Shown here piece after piece: positions 51,572-60,363 of a stretch of 64,000 nt of DNA (position 1 is the first letter of the stretch; each line of letters opens with the position of its first letter). Location: contig CAWGZX010000005.1 in assembly GCA_963827135.1 (NCBI GenBank), positions 558,001-622,000 on the forward strand, in the 5' to 3' direction. The translations under genes were made by a program, and so were the position numbers. The notes under the pieces were generated by a model. The model was not told where the DNA came from and did not search any database. It worked only from the letters and a program-made list of their open reading frames with translations. This DNA is from JAJRAN01 sp963827135 (GTDB lineage Archaea > Thermoplasmatota > Thermoplasmata > Methanomassiliicoccales > UBA472).

Positions 51572-52407
51572 ATGGCCGCCTCGGCGTACTTCTTCTTCAG
51601 CGGCATCAGGTAGACCAGCCATCCGGCGTACGCCACCGCGTAGAGCAGGATGAAGAAGGGCACGTAGCTCAGGAACGTGTCCGAGATCGAGCTGTTTATG
51701 GAGTAGGTTATGGACGCGGCCTCGCTCGCCTCCGTGTCGAAGACCAGATAGTAGGAGCCGTAGGCCAGCCCCTCGACCTCTATGGTCAGCGAGGGATTGG
51801 CGATGTAGTCCCCTCCGTTGATCCGGTAGGAAGCTAGGTCGCTCAGGTCGCCCTTGTGGTCATCGAAGTATTGCTCGGACACGAGGTACACGCGGGCCTC
51901 GCCCTGGAAGGAGGTGATCTCTATCTCGCTAACGGACATGAACCCTAGGGGGTCCCGGTCATAGAAGTTGTAATACTCCGTCGCAGATGTGGACCCGGTA
52001 TTGATCATCTTTCCGGTGGTGCCAGAGACGTCCTCGATGGCGTCGTGGATGAAAGGAAGCCAGAGCACGAGGATGACGATGATGCAGATGATGATGGCGA
52101 TGATCGCCGACCTTATCCCCGTCTTGCAGATGTAGAACTTGGTGCTCGCGCTCTTGATGAAGCGCATCTCCAGCGCGCGGAAGAAGAATCCCTCGATGAC
52201 GACGATGAGCCCTATCAGCAGCACGAAGTAGATGAAGGAATTGATCGGCAGGTAGAACGGCACGAGGGACGCCCTCCCCTCCAAAATAATGACCACTGCC
52301 ACCGCGACAAGGAGGATCGCGAACTCGACGATGTAAAGGTCCCTCCGGGTCCGCCTGATGCTTGCCAGGCGATAACCACCGCTCATCTCCTCCTCTGCAC
52401 TGAACAT
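51562..52407 (-). CDS. Multi-span membrane protein with extracytoplasmic beta domain (281 aa)
   Basis: An acidic start is followed by helices at about 25-45, 55-75 and 100-125. A soluble domain (about 130-245) of beta-strand type (ITSFQGEARVYLVSEQYFDD then LTIEVEGLAYGSYYLVFDTE) follows, then a final helix near the C-terminus (VPFFILLYAVAYAGWLVYL). The outer domain resembles a carbohydrate- or ligand-binding sandwich. No family is recognised. ATG 52407 fits the TATA AAAAGTATTTAGC at 52437-52449 (minus strand); ATG 52434 is too close. Confidence 0.7.
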   Translation of the reverse strand: MFSAEEEMSGGYRLASIRRTRRDLYIVEFAILLVAVAVVIILEGRASLVPFYLPINSFIYFVLLIGLIVVIEGFFFRALEMRFIKSASTKFYICKTGIRSAIIAIIICIIVILVLWLPFIHDAIEDVSGTTGKMINTGSTSATEYYNFYDRDPLGFMSVSEIEITSFQGEARVYLVSEQYFDDHKGDLSDLASYRINGGDYIANPSLTIEVEGLAYGSYYLVFDTEASEAASITYSINSSISDTFLSYVPFFILLYAVAYAGWLVYLMPLKKKYAEAAIYR

Positions 52408-52475
52408 AATGTCGTCGAAAAATGACCGGTTCAAGCTAAATACTTTTCCAGATGGTTCGCAGTCCTGAATATGGA

Positions 52476-53681
52476 CTAAGGCAGCACCGCCTCCCTGCGG
52501 CAGAGCAGGAAAAGGGCGGCGAACTCGGGCACCTCCACGTCCCCATCCAAGGAGAAGCGCTCGCCCTTCAGCCTGATGTCCAGCTTCTTGGCCATTTTCA
52601 GCTTGATGGGGGCATCGTTGAGCGTGGACGGCACCGCGTCCCGCAGCGGGTCGAACCCCTCCAGCTCGTCGCGGGTCATCTTCTCCACGCGCAGCCCGGT
52701 CTTTCCATGGAGTGAATAGGGAAGCCGGATCAGACGCTTGATGTCGCTTGTCACCGGCTCGTCGACCTCCCCGGCCAGCCGAGGGCGGAGGTCCATCTCG
52801 ATTAGCCTGACGAACAGGGGTACGTGGCGGTCCCTGAGGTCGGCCAGGTTCCCCTTCTGCAGTATGAGGTCCCGCCCCCTCTTCCCTCCCGGTCCCGAGA
52901 AAAGGTCGTCGAAGAGCGCCGCCACCACTTCCTGCTTCTCGCCCCTCAATGCGGAATATCTCCCCCTCGCTCCTGCTTCGCCCGTCGATTCCAGCTCGTC
53001 AAGGAAGCCGGGGAGGGCGCGGCCCAGCTTTCCTTTCCAGCCCCCGCTCGAAGGAGAGGGAAGGAGCCGGGTCTGGTAGCTCTGCACCCGGCCCGTGGAA
53101 CCGTACCTCTTGTCCGCCATCGTCCTCTCAGGCACGAGCCAGTCCATGTTCAGGTCGGTGCCGATTATGTAGTCGACTATCTCGCGCCGCTCGTGGGACC
53201 GAAGCATCTGGACCTTGGGGTCGGAGATGTGAGCGTGATAGCCCCTGCCCCCCGAGAAGGTCACCTTGAGATAGGATTCGTCGAAGCCCAGGTCGCCCAG
53301 CACGTAATCGTCCAGCAGGCGGATCATCTCTTGCTTCACGCGGGCCAGCATCTCCGTGTAGGAGAGGGACTCGGCCCCCGGGATATGGTCCGCGTCCAGG
53401 TCGAAGATGAGGTCCGCCCCAAGCCAGGTCTTGTCCTCCATCTTCTCCGCCCCAGGGTCCTTGTAATACGCGGAAGAGTAGTAGGCATGGGACGGGACGC
53501 GGTCCCTGAGGAACGCTTGGAAGTCCGCCTCCTTGGCGAACCCCAGGTGCCGCTGCACGAAATTCTTGTCGAAGAACATGAAGCCGAACTCGCGCCTGCC
53601 GAAGCGCTCGGGCGGAGGAGGGGGCGAGCTGATGTAGTAGTCACGGAACCGCTGCATGATGAACTCCATCTCCCCAGCCAT
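52476..53681 (-). CDS. priS: DNA primase small (catalytic) subunit
   Basis: This 401-residue PriS has the metal-binding FDLDAD at 93-98 (Asp94, Asp96), the SGGRGYHAH motif around 150 and the later conserved IKRLIRLPYSLHGKTG region. It makes RNA/DNA primers with PriL, which is not in the window. The ATG at 53681 is chosen since the AGTTTAATGAAG TATA element (53720-53731, minus strand) gives leaderless spacing. Loops rich in Pro (SSPPPPPERFG) occur near the N-terminus. Confidence 0.95.
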   Translation of the reverse strand: MAGEMEFIMQRFRDYYISSPPPPPERFGRREFGFMFFDKNFVQRHLGFAKEADFQAFLRDRVPSHAYYSSAYYKDPGAEKMEDKTWLGADLIFDLDADHIPGAESLSYTEMLARVKQEMIRLLDDYVLGDLGFDESYLKVTFSGGRGYHAHISDPKVQMLRSHERREIVDYIIGTDLNMDWLVPERTMADKRYGSTGRVQSYQTRLLPSPSSGGWKGKLGRALPGFLDELESTGEAGARGRYSALRGEKQEVVAALFDDLFSGPGGKRGRDLILQKGNLADLRDRHVPLFVRLIEMDLRPRLAGEVDEPVTSDIKRLIRLPYSLHGKTGLRVEKMTRDELEGFDPLRDAVPSTLNDAPIKLKMAKKLDIRLKGERFSLDGDVEVPEFAALFLLCRREAVLP

Positions 53682-53780
53682 CGGTAACGCTCCTGGATAG
53701 CTCCCTATCTTCATTCCACCTTCATTAAACTTGAGCTAAACCTAGCATCGTACCTAATGCCAGAAGGCTGATTGTAATCG

Positions 53781-55064
53781 ATGTATCGATACGAGCAGCA
53801 ATGTCATCCTGCAATTGTGCCACCTGTCCGCCGAAGCCTCCCCTGCGAACTCGCCTTTCCACTTCCACCGGAGATCAAGCTCCTGATGCAGGACTTCAGG
53901 CTGATGGTCAACCGGAGCGTGCGCTTTACCTTGGAGAACGACCTTACCGCGAGGGGCTCGCTGGTCAAGTTCGCTCAGTCGATGGCGAAGGAATATCATA
54001 TCAATTTCCAACATGCGAGGATAGCCAACGAGGTCGCCCTCTCCCTCGTGAAAGGGCATCGGAGGCGACTGAGGAAGGGAAGACGGTGTAAAGTCCCGTA
54101 CGTCCTCAAAGCGTTCCTACGTGCCGACGATTCGACCTTCCACATTTCCACGGAGAATGGCCACGTTCGTCTTTCAATACGAGCTGGCGAATGGTCAGGT
54201 TTCGATTTAAAATTATCATCCTATCATCTCGAAACGATGGCCTCAGGGAAGGTCAAGCAACTCGTGCTCAATGAGAAAAGGGCGGTCTTCGTGATCGAGA
54301 AGCAGGCGCCAGAAACATACGTCCCAACGTCGGTCATCGCGCTCGACACGAACGAGCGCTCACTTGATGGAGTTACGCTCTCCGCCTCCAAAGGCTCCCC
54401 GATAACAATTCCTTTCTCCGAGGTCTCTGTCGTGCAGCATCGCCACTTCGTCCGGAGGAGGAATATGGCGAGGAAGAAGCGGCGCGACCGTAGAGTCGGG
54501 AGAAAGCTCCTCTCCAAGGAGGGCAAGAGGGAGCACGACCGAGTGTCCCAGAGGCTGCACCTCGTCAGTAAAGGCCTGGTGAAGGCTGCCGAAGAGGCAC
54601 AGGCCGCGATTGTGCTCGAGGATCTCCACTTGCCAAGAGGGGGAGGGAGAGGGGCGAGGATGCGTCGCCGGCTCTCCTCCTGGCCTCAGCGGGAGATGCA
54701 CCGCCAGATCGAGTACAAGGCGGAGGAGCGAGGCGTGCCAGTGATCAAAGTGGATCCTCGAAACACGAGCAAGACCTGCCCGAGATGTGGCGAGATCAAG
54801 CAACGCCGAAGCAGGGTGGGCCGGGTGTTCGTCTGCGACAAGTGCAGCTGGCGGATTGACCGCCAGCTCAACGCCGGACTGAATATCTGTAAAACCGCCC
54901 TCGCAGAGCTTCCAGAAGCGATGAGGCGAGGGCTAGGGGGTCTCAGGCTTGACCCCGACGCCCTGGCCGATGATGCGATGATCCTCCTCTACTCCTCGGG
55001 TAGCGCCGAGGCGCACGGGGTGAGCGGAAGGTCAGGGAGCACCGGACGAGTCGCGACCGAATGA
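53781..55064 (+). CDS. IS200/IS605-type TnpB-like protein (OrfB), no TnpA
   Basis: This 427-residue RuvC-fold protein has RuvC-I Asp189 (VIALDTNERSLDG), RuvC-II Glu280 (IVLEDLHLP), a zinc ribbon with Cys333, Cys336, Cys352, Cys355 (CPRCG and CDKC), and RuvC-III Asp360 in IDRQLNAGLNI, where DRD is usual. TnpB proteins are RNA-guided nucleases encoded by IS605-like elements, with the guide RNA at the 3' end of the gene. No TnpA and no element ends are visible, so this is a solitary copy, possibly immobile. Codon use is less GC-biased than its neighbours in parts. Confidence 0.82.
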   Translation: MYRYEQQCHPAIVPPVRRSLPCELAFPLPPEIKLLMQDFRLMVNRSVRFTLENDLTARGSLVKFAQSMAKEYHINFQHARIANEVALSLVKGHRRRLRKGRRCKVPYVLKAFLRADDSTFHISTENGHVRLSIRAGEWSGFDLKLSSYHLETMASGKVKQLVLNEKRAVFVIEKQAPETYVPTSVIALDTNERSLDGVTLSASKGSPITIPFSEVSVVQHRHFVRRRNMARKKRRDRRVGRKLLSKEGKREHDRVSQRLHLVSKGLVKAAEEAQAAIVLEDLHLPRGGGRGARMRRRLSSWPQREMHRQIEYKAEERGVPVIKVDPRNTSKTCPRCGEIKQRRSRVGRVFVCDKCSWRIDRQLNAGLNICKTALAELPEAMRRGLGGLRLDPDALADDAMILLYSSGSAEAHGVSGRSGSTGRVATE

Positions 55065-55139
55065 TTAAGACTTCTGGTGAAAAGCCGACAAACCTTAATT
55101 ATCGAAGACCAAATACTTGGACATCAAGGGGTGCGCTGC

Positions 55140-55751
55140 ATGAAGGCGTTCATCAAGGTCATCCATTTTAGCGATGGGAGGTCACCCAAGGAGATCGAGG
55201 ACATCCTCAGGGGCCAAGGCTTCGCCAGGATCAAGGGCACGAATGTCTTCGAGTCCGAGGCCAAGGACGAGCATGACGGCTTCGTGAAGATCGAGAACGC
55301 GCACAAGGCATTGAAGGGAATGGGCTTGATGTACGAAGCCAACATCGGCAAACCGCCCGAGGCCGCTGGCCCCACTTCGCAGGGCTACAAGGAGAAGATG
55401 GCCAAGTGGCGGGACATCGGCCTGGACGTGGACGAGCTGGCCGACCTGCTGCAGTACGACGCCGATCGTTTCAGGTCGCGAGGCATCGAGATGTTCCGCG
55501 TCCAGCTGGACCGGATCGTGGCCGAGCGCGAGCGGGAGATCCGCGAGACCGAGGCCAAGGAGCGCATCGAGCGCGCTCGGGAGAAGATCATGTCCGCGGT
55601 ACGGGAGGAGGGGGGCAAGACCTTCCAGCAGCTGTCCTCCTTGTCCGGGGTGGACGAGGATATCCTGGCCCAGATGCTCGACGACATGACCAGGAAGGGG
55701 CAGATCGTGGCCAGGCAGAGCGGGAGGCGGGTCGCCTACGCCGCTCTGTGA
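55140..55751 (+). CDS. Archaeal protein with helical core and C-terminal winged helix (203 aa)
   Basis: The N-terminus MKAFIKVIHFSDGRSPKEIE and ARIKGTNVFESEAKDEHDGF are beta/alpha, perhaps ligand-binding. The middle is a charged helix (about 105-145, IVAEREREIRETEAKERIER). The last 55 residues look like a winged helix (GKTFQQLSSLSGVDEDILAQ then MLDDMTRKGQIVARQSGRRV). No known family is recognised; a DNA-binding regulator is plausible. ATG 55140 is placed by ACCTTAATTATCG at 55092-55104. Confidence 0.7.
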   Translation: MKAFIKVIHFSDGRSPKEIEDILRGQGFARIKGTNVFESEAKDEHDGFVKIENAHKALKGMGLMYEANIGKPPEAAGPTSQGYKEKMAKWRDIGLDVDELADLLQYDADRFRSRGIEMFRVQLDRIVAEREREIRETEAKERIERAREKIMSAVREEGGKTFQQLSSLSGVDEDILAQMLDDMTRKGQIVARQSGRRVAYAAL

Positions 55752-55877
55752 GATGGGCGCAAAGGCAAGAATCCTTCATTTCTGATACGATCATACCAAT
55801 AATCTGGCCATTCCGACCTCGGGTTCCGACAAGGTTTAATAGCAGTCAAAATGTAGCGCGTGGAGGTGAATCGAAAA

Positions 55878-56756
55878 ATGGGCGCGTTGGGTGCTGGTCT
55901 GAGGACCGCCTTCATGTTCCTGTTCATGTTCGGCCTCTTCACGGTCATAGGCTGGGTGGTAGGGACGCTCTTCTTCGGAGACTGGGTCACCGGGGCGATC
56001 TTCTTCCTGCTGATCGCCGCGGCGATGAACTTCGTGGCCTACTTCTTCTCCTCGAAGATTGTGCTGTTCAGCTATCGGGCAAAGATCGTGAACGAGGCGG
56101 AGGCGCCCAGGCTGCACCGCATCGTCCGTAGCGTGGCGCAGAAGGCCGACCTGCCCATGCCGAAGGTGGCTATCATCCCGTCGCAGACGCCCAACGCCTT
56201 CGCCACCGGGCGAAACCCTAGGAACGCGGTGGTGGCGGCGACCGAGGGCCTACTCCAGCTATTGAGCGACGAGGAGCTGGAAGGCGTGATGGCGCATGAG
56301 ATCTCGCACGTCCGCAACCGTGACATGCTGGTCATGACCGTCGCCGCCACCTTGGCCGGGGCGATAGCCTTCGCGGCCAGGTGGGCGCTGTACAGCGCGA
56401 TGTTCGGCGGCCGGAACGACAACGGCAACGCCATCATCATGGTGATCGTGGCCATAACCGCCCCGATAGCCGCCATGCTGGTCCAGCTGGCCATCTCGCG
56501 AAACCGCGAATACAAGGCGGACGAGTCCGGGGCATTGCTGATCGGCAAGCCGCTGCACCTCGCCAGCGCCCTGCAGAAGCTGGAGACCGCCAATGCGCGC
56601 AACCCGATGCGCATGGGCAGCCCCGCCTCATCGAGCCTGTTCATCGTTAACCCGTTCCGAGGCGGCACCTTCGTGACGCTCTTCATGACGCACCCCCCGA
56701 TGCAGAAGCGGGTGGAGCGCCTGAGGCAGATGGCGGGCAAGATGGGCCAGTATTAG
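55878..56756 (+). CDS. htpX: HtpX-like zinc metalloprotease (M48)
   Basis: This 292-residue membrane protease has two N-terminal helices, the zinc motif AHEISHVRNRD around residue 140 and the downstream ligand in REYKADESG. It degrades damaged membrane proteins. The ATG at 55878 follows GGAGGTG at 55862-55868; a GTG at 55860 is inside that ribosome site. It may be under the same stress regulation as other quality-control genes, but the heat-shock operator was not found here. Confidence 0.93.
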   Translation: MGALGAGLRTAFMFLFMFGLFTVIGWVVGTLFFGDWVTGAIFFLLIAAAMNFVAYFFSSKIVLFSYRAKIVNEAEAPRLHRIVRSVAQKADLPMPKVAIIPSQTPNAFATGRNPRNAVVAATEGLLQLLSDEELEGVMAHEISHVRNRDMLVMTVAATLAGAIAFAARWALYSAMFGGRNDNGNAIIMVIVAITAPIAAMLVQLAISRNREYKADESGALLIGKPLHLASALQKLETANARNPMRMGSPASSSLFIVNPFRGGTFVTLFMTHPPMQKRVERLRQMAGKMGQY

Positions 56757-56777
56757 GAAACCCGTTACCCTTCTTCT

Positions 56778-57473
56778 CTATTTCCGGATCACGAGGTCGT
56801 CCAGCAGTTCCGTTCTCTTCAGGAAGTCGTAGCCCCGGCCGACGTTCGAGACCTCGGTCAGGGTGCGATGGGCGTCGGTGCCGACCGAAACCTTGACCTT
56901 GCCCTTGAAGGCGCGGAAGTGGCGCTCGGCGTGCTCGTAGAACTGCCTGCCGTCCCTCTGGTACAAGACCGCGGTGTTAGCCTCGACGAAGAGATTGTAG
57001 GACTGCAGCAGATTGGCCAGATCGCTCGGCGATATACCCCCGAAGACCTTCTCCAGGTCGGTGTGGCACAGGCCGCACGGCACCACCAGCTTGGAGAGAA
57101 GACGGTCCAGCTCGAAGATGCTGCTCCCCCCGTTCCAATCGTCGTTGACGTACTCGAAGAGCACCAGGTCCAGCTGATTCAGCTTGTCCACCGGCAGCGA
57201 GGATATCGAGCAGCGCTCCTGGTTGGTGTCGATCTCCACTCCCGCCAGCACCTTGACCTTGCGGTCGTGGCGGAGCTCCGCAGCCCTGATCTCCTCCAGG
57301 TAGTCGTCGAACGACTCCGAGGTCACGCAGCGCTTGACCTTCTGCGTCTCGAAATGGTCCGTCACCGCGACGGCCTGGAGCCCGCCCCTTATCGCTTCCT
57401 CGACGATGTCATCTATGGAAAAGCTGCCGTCGGAGCGGAGCGAATGAACATGCAGGTTGGAGCGGAGGCACAT
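56778..57473 (-). CDS. PHP domain phosphoesterase-like protein
   Basis: This 231-residue PHP protein keeps the metal residues: NLHVHSLRSDGSF, VTDHFE, GVEIDT, GLCHTD and VGTDAHR. It is close in size to free-standing PHP hydrolases; substrates range from phosphoesters (e.g. histidinol phosphate) to nucleic acids. It lies 69 nt from the HPS-RraA gene on the same strand, so co-transcription is likely. No biosynthetic partner makes the substrate clear. Confidence 0.85.
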   Translation of the reverse strand: MCLRSNLHVHSLRSDGSFSIDDIVEEAIRGGLQAVAVTDHFETQKVKRCVTSESFDDYLEEIRAAELRHDRKVKVLAGVEIDTNQERCSISSLPVDKLNQLDLVLFEYVNDDWNGGSSIFELDRLLSKLVVPCGLCHTDLEKVFGGISPSDLANLLQSYNLFVEANTAVLYQRDGRQFYEHAERHFRAFKGKVKVSVGTDAHRTLTEVSNVGRGYDFLKRTELLDDLVIRK

Positions 57474-57542
57474 CCAGCCTCGGACATCCTTAAGGGCATA
57501 GATAACGCATGCGCCCTGGTTGACGGAGAATGAGAACCATCG

Positions 57543-58838
57543 CTAGCGGACCTGCTCCCACTTCTCCAGCTCCTGCACGCTGGATAGCGTCCCGCCGCGC
57601 CGGATCTCCTCCCTGATGCGATTCTCCCTCTCGAACACGTCCACGGCCCGGTTGGCCACCTCCACCGCGCTCTCCTGCGGCACGACGATGACCCCGTTCT
57701 CATCGCCTACGATCCAATCGCCGTTGCGCACCACCTGCCCGCCGCAGATGATCTCGTGCCCGATGCCCCCGTAGCCCTTCGGCTCACCAGCATGGGGGAC
57801 CACGAACTTCGAGAAGCAGGGGAACTCAATGTCCAGGATGGTCTCTATGTCCCTAGCTGCGCCATCGATGACCACTCCCCGTACGCCTTTCAACTTGGCG
57901 CTGATCGAGGCCAGCTCGCCCCAGACCGCTATGTCGCTCCCTCCGGCGTCGATGACGATGACCTCGCCGCCCTTGGCGCGGTCGATGGCCTCAACCGGCT
58001 TGGCCCAGTCGCCCTTCGCCGTCTGGACGGTGAGCGCGCGCCCGACCATGCGCTGGCCGTGGGCGATGTGCGGGAGGATTCCGGACATCACCCCGCGCTT
58101 ATGCTGGGCGTCCGCGATGTTGGGCGTCGAGGCCTTGGAGAACGCCTGGTACAGCTCCTCCATGCCATACTTCTTGGAGATGGCCTTGGCTGCCTTCCCG
58201 CCAGAGGACATGGCCTTCTTAAGTGCCTTGGCGGCCGCGCGCACGTCCTCGGCCTTGATGATCGCGCCCCCCACGATGATGATGCTCGCGCCCGCCTTGA
58301 CGAAATCGCGGGCGTTGGATTGGTTGATGCCCCCGGCGACGGCGACGGGCAGCTCTACCGACCTAACGACCTCCTTGATTAGGTCCAACGGCGAGGAGCG
58401 CGCCTTCATCTGCTCGTCGATGCCAACATGCAGGCAGACGTAGCTGGCCCCCAGCTCCGCCGAGCGCTTCGCCCTTGCCACCTTGTCGGGCACGTTCATC
58501 AGGTCCACCATGACCTTGGCGCCGTACCGCCTGGCGGTCAGGGCGCTCTCGGAGATGGTGGCGTCGTCGGACAGGCCCATGACCGTGACCACGTCAGCGC
58601 CGGCCTTCACGGCGATCTCCACCTCGAACCCGCCCACGTCCATGGTCTTCATGTCCGCCACGATGGTGCGCTCGGGGAACGCCTTCCGAAGCGCGCGGAC
58701 GGCCTCCGCCCCCTCGCTCTTCAGCAGCGGGGTGCCGACCTCGACCCAATCGGCGCCGCCCTCGACGGCCTCACGGCCGATGGCTAGCGCCCGCTTCAGA
58801 TGCATCATGTCCAGTGCGACCTGCAGTACCGCCGTCAT
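57543..58838 (-). CDS. 3-hexulose-6-phosphate synthase fused to an RraA-like domain
   Basis: In this 431-residue protein, residues 1-215 are HPS (orotidine decarboxylase fold: VEVGTPLLKSEG, VADMKTMD, LHVGIDEQ, VAGGINQSNA). Residues 235-425 are RraA-like / HMG aldolase-like (TPNIADAQHKRGVM, KGVRGVVIDGAARDIE, GDENGVIVVP). HPS condenses formaldehyde with ribulose 5-phosphate, or in archaea runs in reverse to make ribulose 5-phosphate. The RraA part could be an aldolase. ATG 58838 follows AAAGATTAAGTCGG at 58862-58875. Confidence 0.92.
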   Translation of the reverse strand: MTAVLQVALDMMHLKRALAIGREAVEGGADWVEVGTPLLKSEGAEAVRALRKAFPERTIVADMKTMDVGGFEVEIAVKAGADVVTVMGLSDDATISESALTARRYGAKVMVDLMNVPDKVARAKRSAELGASYVCLHVGIDEQMKARSSPLDLIKEVVRSVELPVAVAGGINQSNARDFVKAGASIIIVGGAIIKAEDVRAAAKALKKAMSSGGKAAKAISKKYGMEELYQAFSKASTPNIADAQHKRGVMSGILPHIAHGQRMVGRALTVQTAKGDWAKPVEAIDRAKGGEVIVIDAGGSDIAVWGELASISAKLKGVRGVVIDGAARDIETILDIEFPCFSKFVVPHAGEPKGYGGIGHEIICGGQVVRNGDWIVGDENGVIVVPQESAVEVANRAVDVFERENRIREEIRRGGTLSSVQELEKWEQVR

Positions 58839-58923
58839 CCCCTCGCACTAGGCCATCCCCCGACTTAATCTTTTTCGGACTCAGTGCAAAACCCTAATAT
58901 GCCTATACGGAATAGCGAGGCAC

Positions 58924-59646
58924 ATGGCCAAGAAGGGTGAGCGGGGACGCTGCATCACTGGCATCGAAGGCTTGGACAGCATCTTGGGTGGGGGGATACC
59001 CACCTCGAGCATCGTCCTGCTAGCTGGTACCTGCGGGACCGGCAAGACCACCCTTGCCTTTGAGTACCTTATACGGGGCGTCATGGCCGGTGAGCCGGGC
59101 CTTCTCATCACCACCGTGGAAACACCAGACAAAATGCTCTCCAACATCCCGCGGTTCACTTTCTACACCGAATCCATGTTGGTCAAGGGGAAGCTATCCA
59201 TCGTCAACCTCCAGGATATAATGAATTCCGCTGGCCTCTCCGGCTCCGACATGGACGAAGCGGCGATCAAGAAGCTGGTTGCGGTTATCGCCAAGCTCGT
59301 ATCCTCGCACAGGGCCAGGCGCTTGGTCATCGATACCATCGACACCATACTCACTGAGATCAAGGACGAGGCTCTGAGCGCCATGCTGATAGCGGACCTG
59401 AGCAACGTGCTCTATCGTAGCGAATGCACGGCCTTGCTGGTCTCGAGCGCGGAGAAGGGCGACCGCATCGAAGGCAGGGTGGCGGACGGCATCATAATGA
59501 TGGGGAACCTGGAGAGGAGATGGGACCTTCTCAGGACGATGCAGATCATCAAGATGAAAGGAACGAGCCACTCCCGTTCCAAGTATGTCGTGGACCTGAC
59601 CAATGCGGGGGTTCTCGTGACGCCACTATTGAAGGGAGGGATCTGA
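58924..59646 (+). CDS. KaiC-like RecA-superfamily ATPase
   Basis: This 240-residue single KaiC domain has Walker A GTCGTGKTT at about residues 35-43, the motif RLVIDTIDTI near 140 (Walker B-like), and a C-terminal region with GRVADGIIMM. Such archaeal KaiC-like ATPases control signalling or motility machines. It is translated with the following gene (TGATG overlap). It is close to two pilin genes. ATG 58924 fits leaderless behind CCTAATATGCC. Confidence 0.88.
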   Translation: MAKKGERGRCITGIEGLDSILGGGIPTSSIVLLAGTCGTGKTTLAFEYLIRGVMAGEPGLLITTVETPDKMLSNIPRFTFYTESMLVKGKLSIVNLQDIMNSAGLSGSDMDEAAIKKLVAVIAKLVSSHRARRLVIDTIDTILTEIKDEALSAMLIADLSNVLYRSECTALLVSSAEKGDRIEGRVADGIIMMGNLERRWDLLRTMQIIKMKGTSHSRSKYVVDLTNAGVLVTPLLKGGI

Positions 59647-60212
59647 TGACGGAGAACCTGCATTCATTGATCGCAGAGAAGCTGGAGGGTCTCGGGCCGT
59701 CGACCGCCGTGGCGTTCGAGATCAAGATCGACTCTTACTTCGATGCGGTGAGAGGCATCCTGGACGATTTCGCTTCCGGGAAGGACCTGATGTGCGTCTA
59801 CATCACGGCCTCGGTTCCGGCATCGACCCTTAACTCGGCGCTTCAGGCCCTCGAGGTCAACGTCAAGGACCTGAGGTTCGTGGACTGCATCTCGCATTCC
59901 CTCATGGCCTCGATGGAGACGTCGGAGAACACCGCCTACGTCGAGAGCCCGACCATGCTCGAGAACATCATCCTCAAAGTGGAGTACTTCTACCGCATCG
60001 CTGAAGGAAAGAAAATGCTGGTGGTGCTGGATTCGGTGAACTCGTTCGCGCTTCACAACGAGAACAAGATGCTGACTGAGTTCCTGACCATTTTCACCAA
60101 CAGCCTGAAGGCCAAGGAGGCTTACCCTGTGCTGCTAGCCATTCCAGATCAGCTACGGCCCGAGGTCAAGGAGACGATGTCCATGGTCTGCGACGTCATC
60201 GTCCCCCTATGA
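59646..60212 (+). CDS. Degenerate KaiC-like protein, partner of the preceding ATPase
   Basis: This 188-residue protein has the same fold pattern as KaiC-like proteins (LMCVYITASVPASTLNSALQ where the P-loop would be, then MLVVLDSVNSF as Walker B-like strand) but no GxxGxGKT sequence. It is probably an inactive paralogue that pairs with the upstream ATPase; the overlap TGATG at 59644-59648 gives equal production. The archaellum protein FlaH is a comparable KaiC-like ATP-sensing partner. The target here may be the pilin machinery. Confidence 0.7.
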   Translation: MTENLHSLIAEKLEGLGPSTAVAFEIKIDSYFDAVRGILDDFASGKDLMCVYITASVPASTLNSALQALEVNVKDLRFVDCISHSLMASMETSENTAYVESPTMLENIILKVEYFYRIAEGKKMLVVLDSVNSFALHNENKMLTEFLTIFTNSLKAKEAYPVLLAIPDQLRPEVKETMSMVCDVIVPL

Positions 60213-60230
60213 TGATGGCACCGATGAATC

Positions 60231-60251
60231 GCATCCGATTATGTCGGATGA
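60231..60251 (+). terminator. Short hairpin after the KaiC-like pair
   Basis: CATCCGA (60232-60238) pairs with TCGGATG (60244-60250) over a 5 nt loop. There is no T-tract immediately after, so its termination role is unsure. Confidence 0.35.
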
Positions 60252-60287
60252 CGTGTAGTCCAGGATTGATTTCATAATTGATTTCGG

Positions 60288-60305
60288 AACAGATATATTT
60301 ATAAC
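60288..60305 (+). promoter_or_regulatory. Promoter of the first pilin gene
   Basis: AGATATATTTATAACGCC is a strong TATA region. The same ATATATTTATAACGC block occurs before the second pilin gene (about 61172-61187), which suggests common control. AAGGAGGA precedes the ATG at 60364. Confidence 0.6.
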
Positions 60306-60363
60306 GCCTAAACGGTGAATATCTTTTGTTGGTAGGGAATATCTCTACCAAGGAGGACTAAAC

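Noticed and set aside
53715..53780. Search for IS605 left end or TnpA near the TnpB-like gene
   Set aside because: No hairpin end or target repeat could be supported by eye, and no TnpA-like frame exists nearby.
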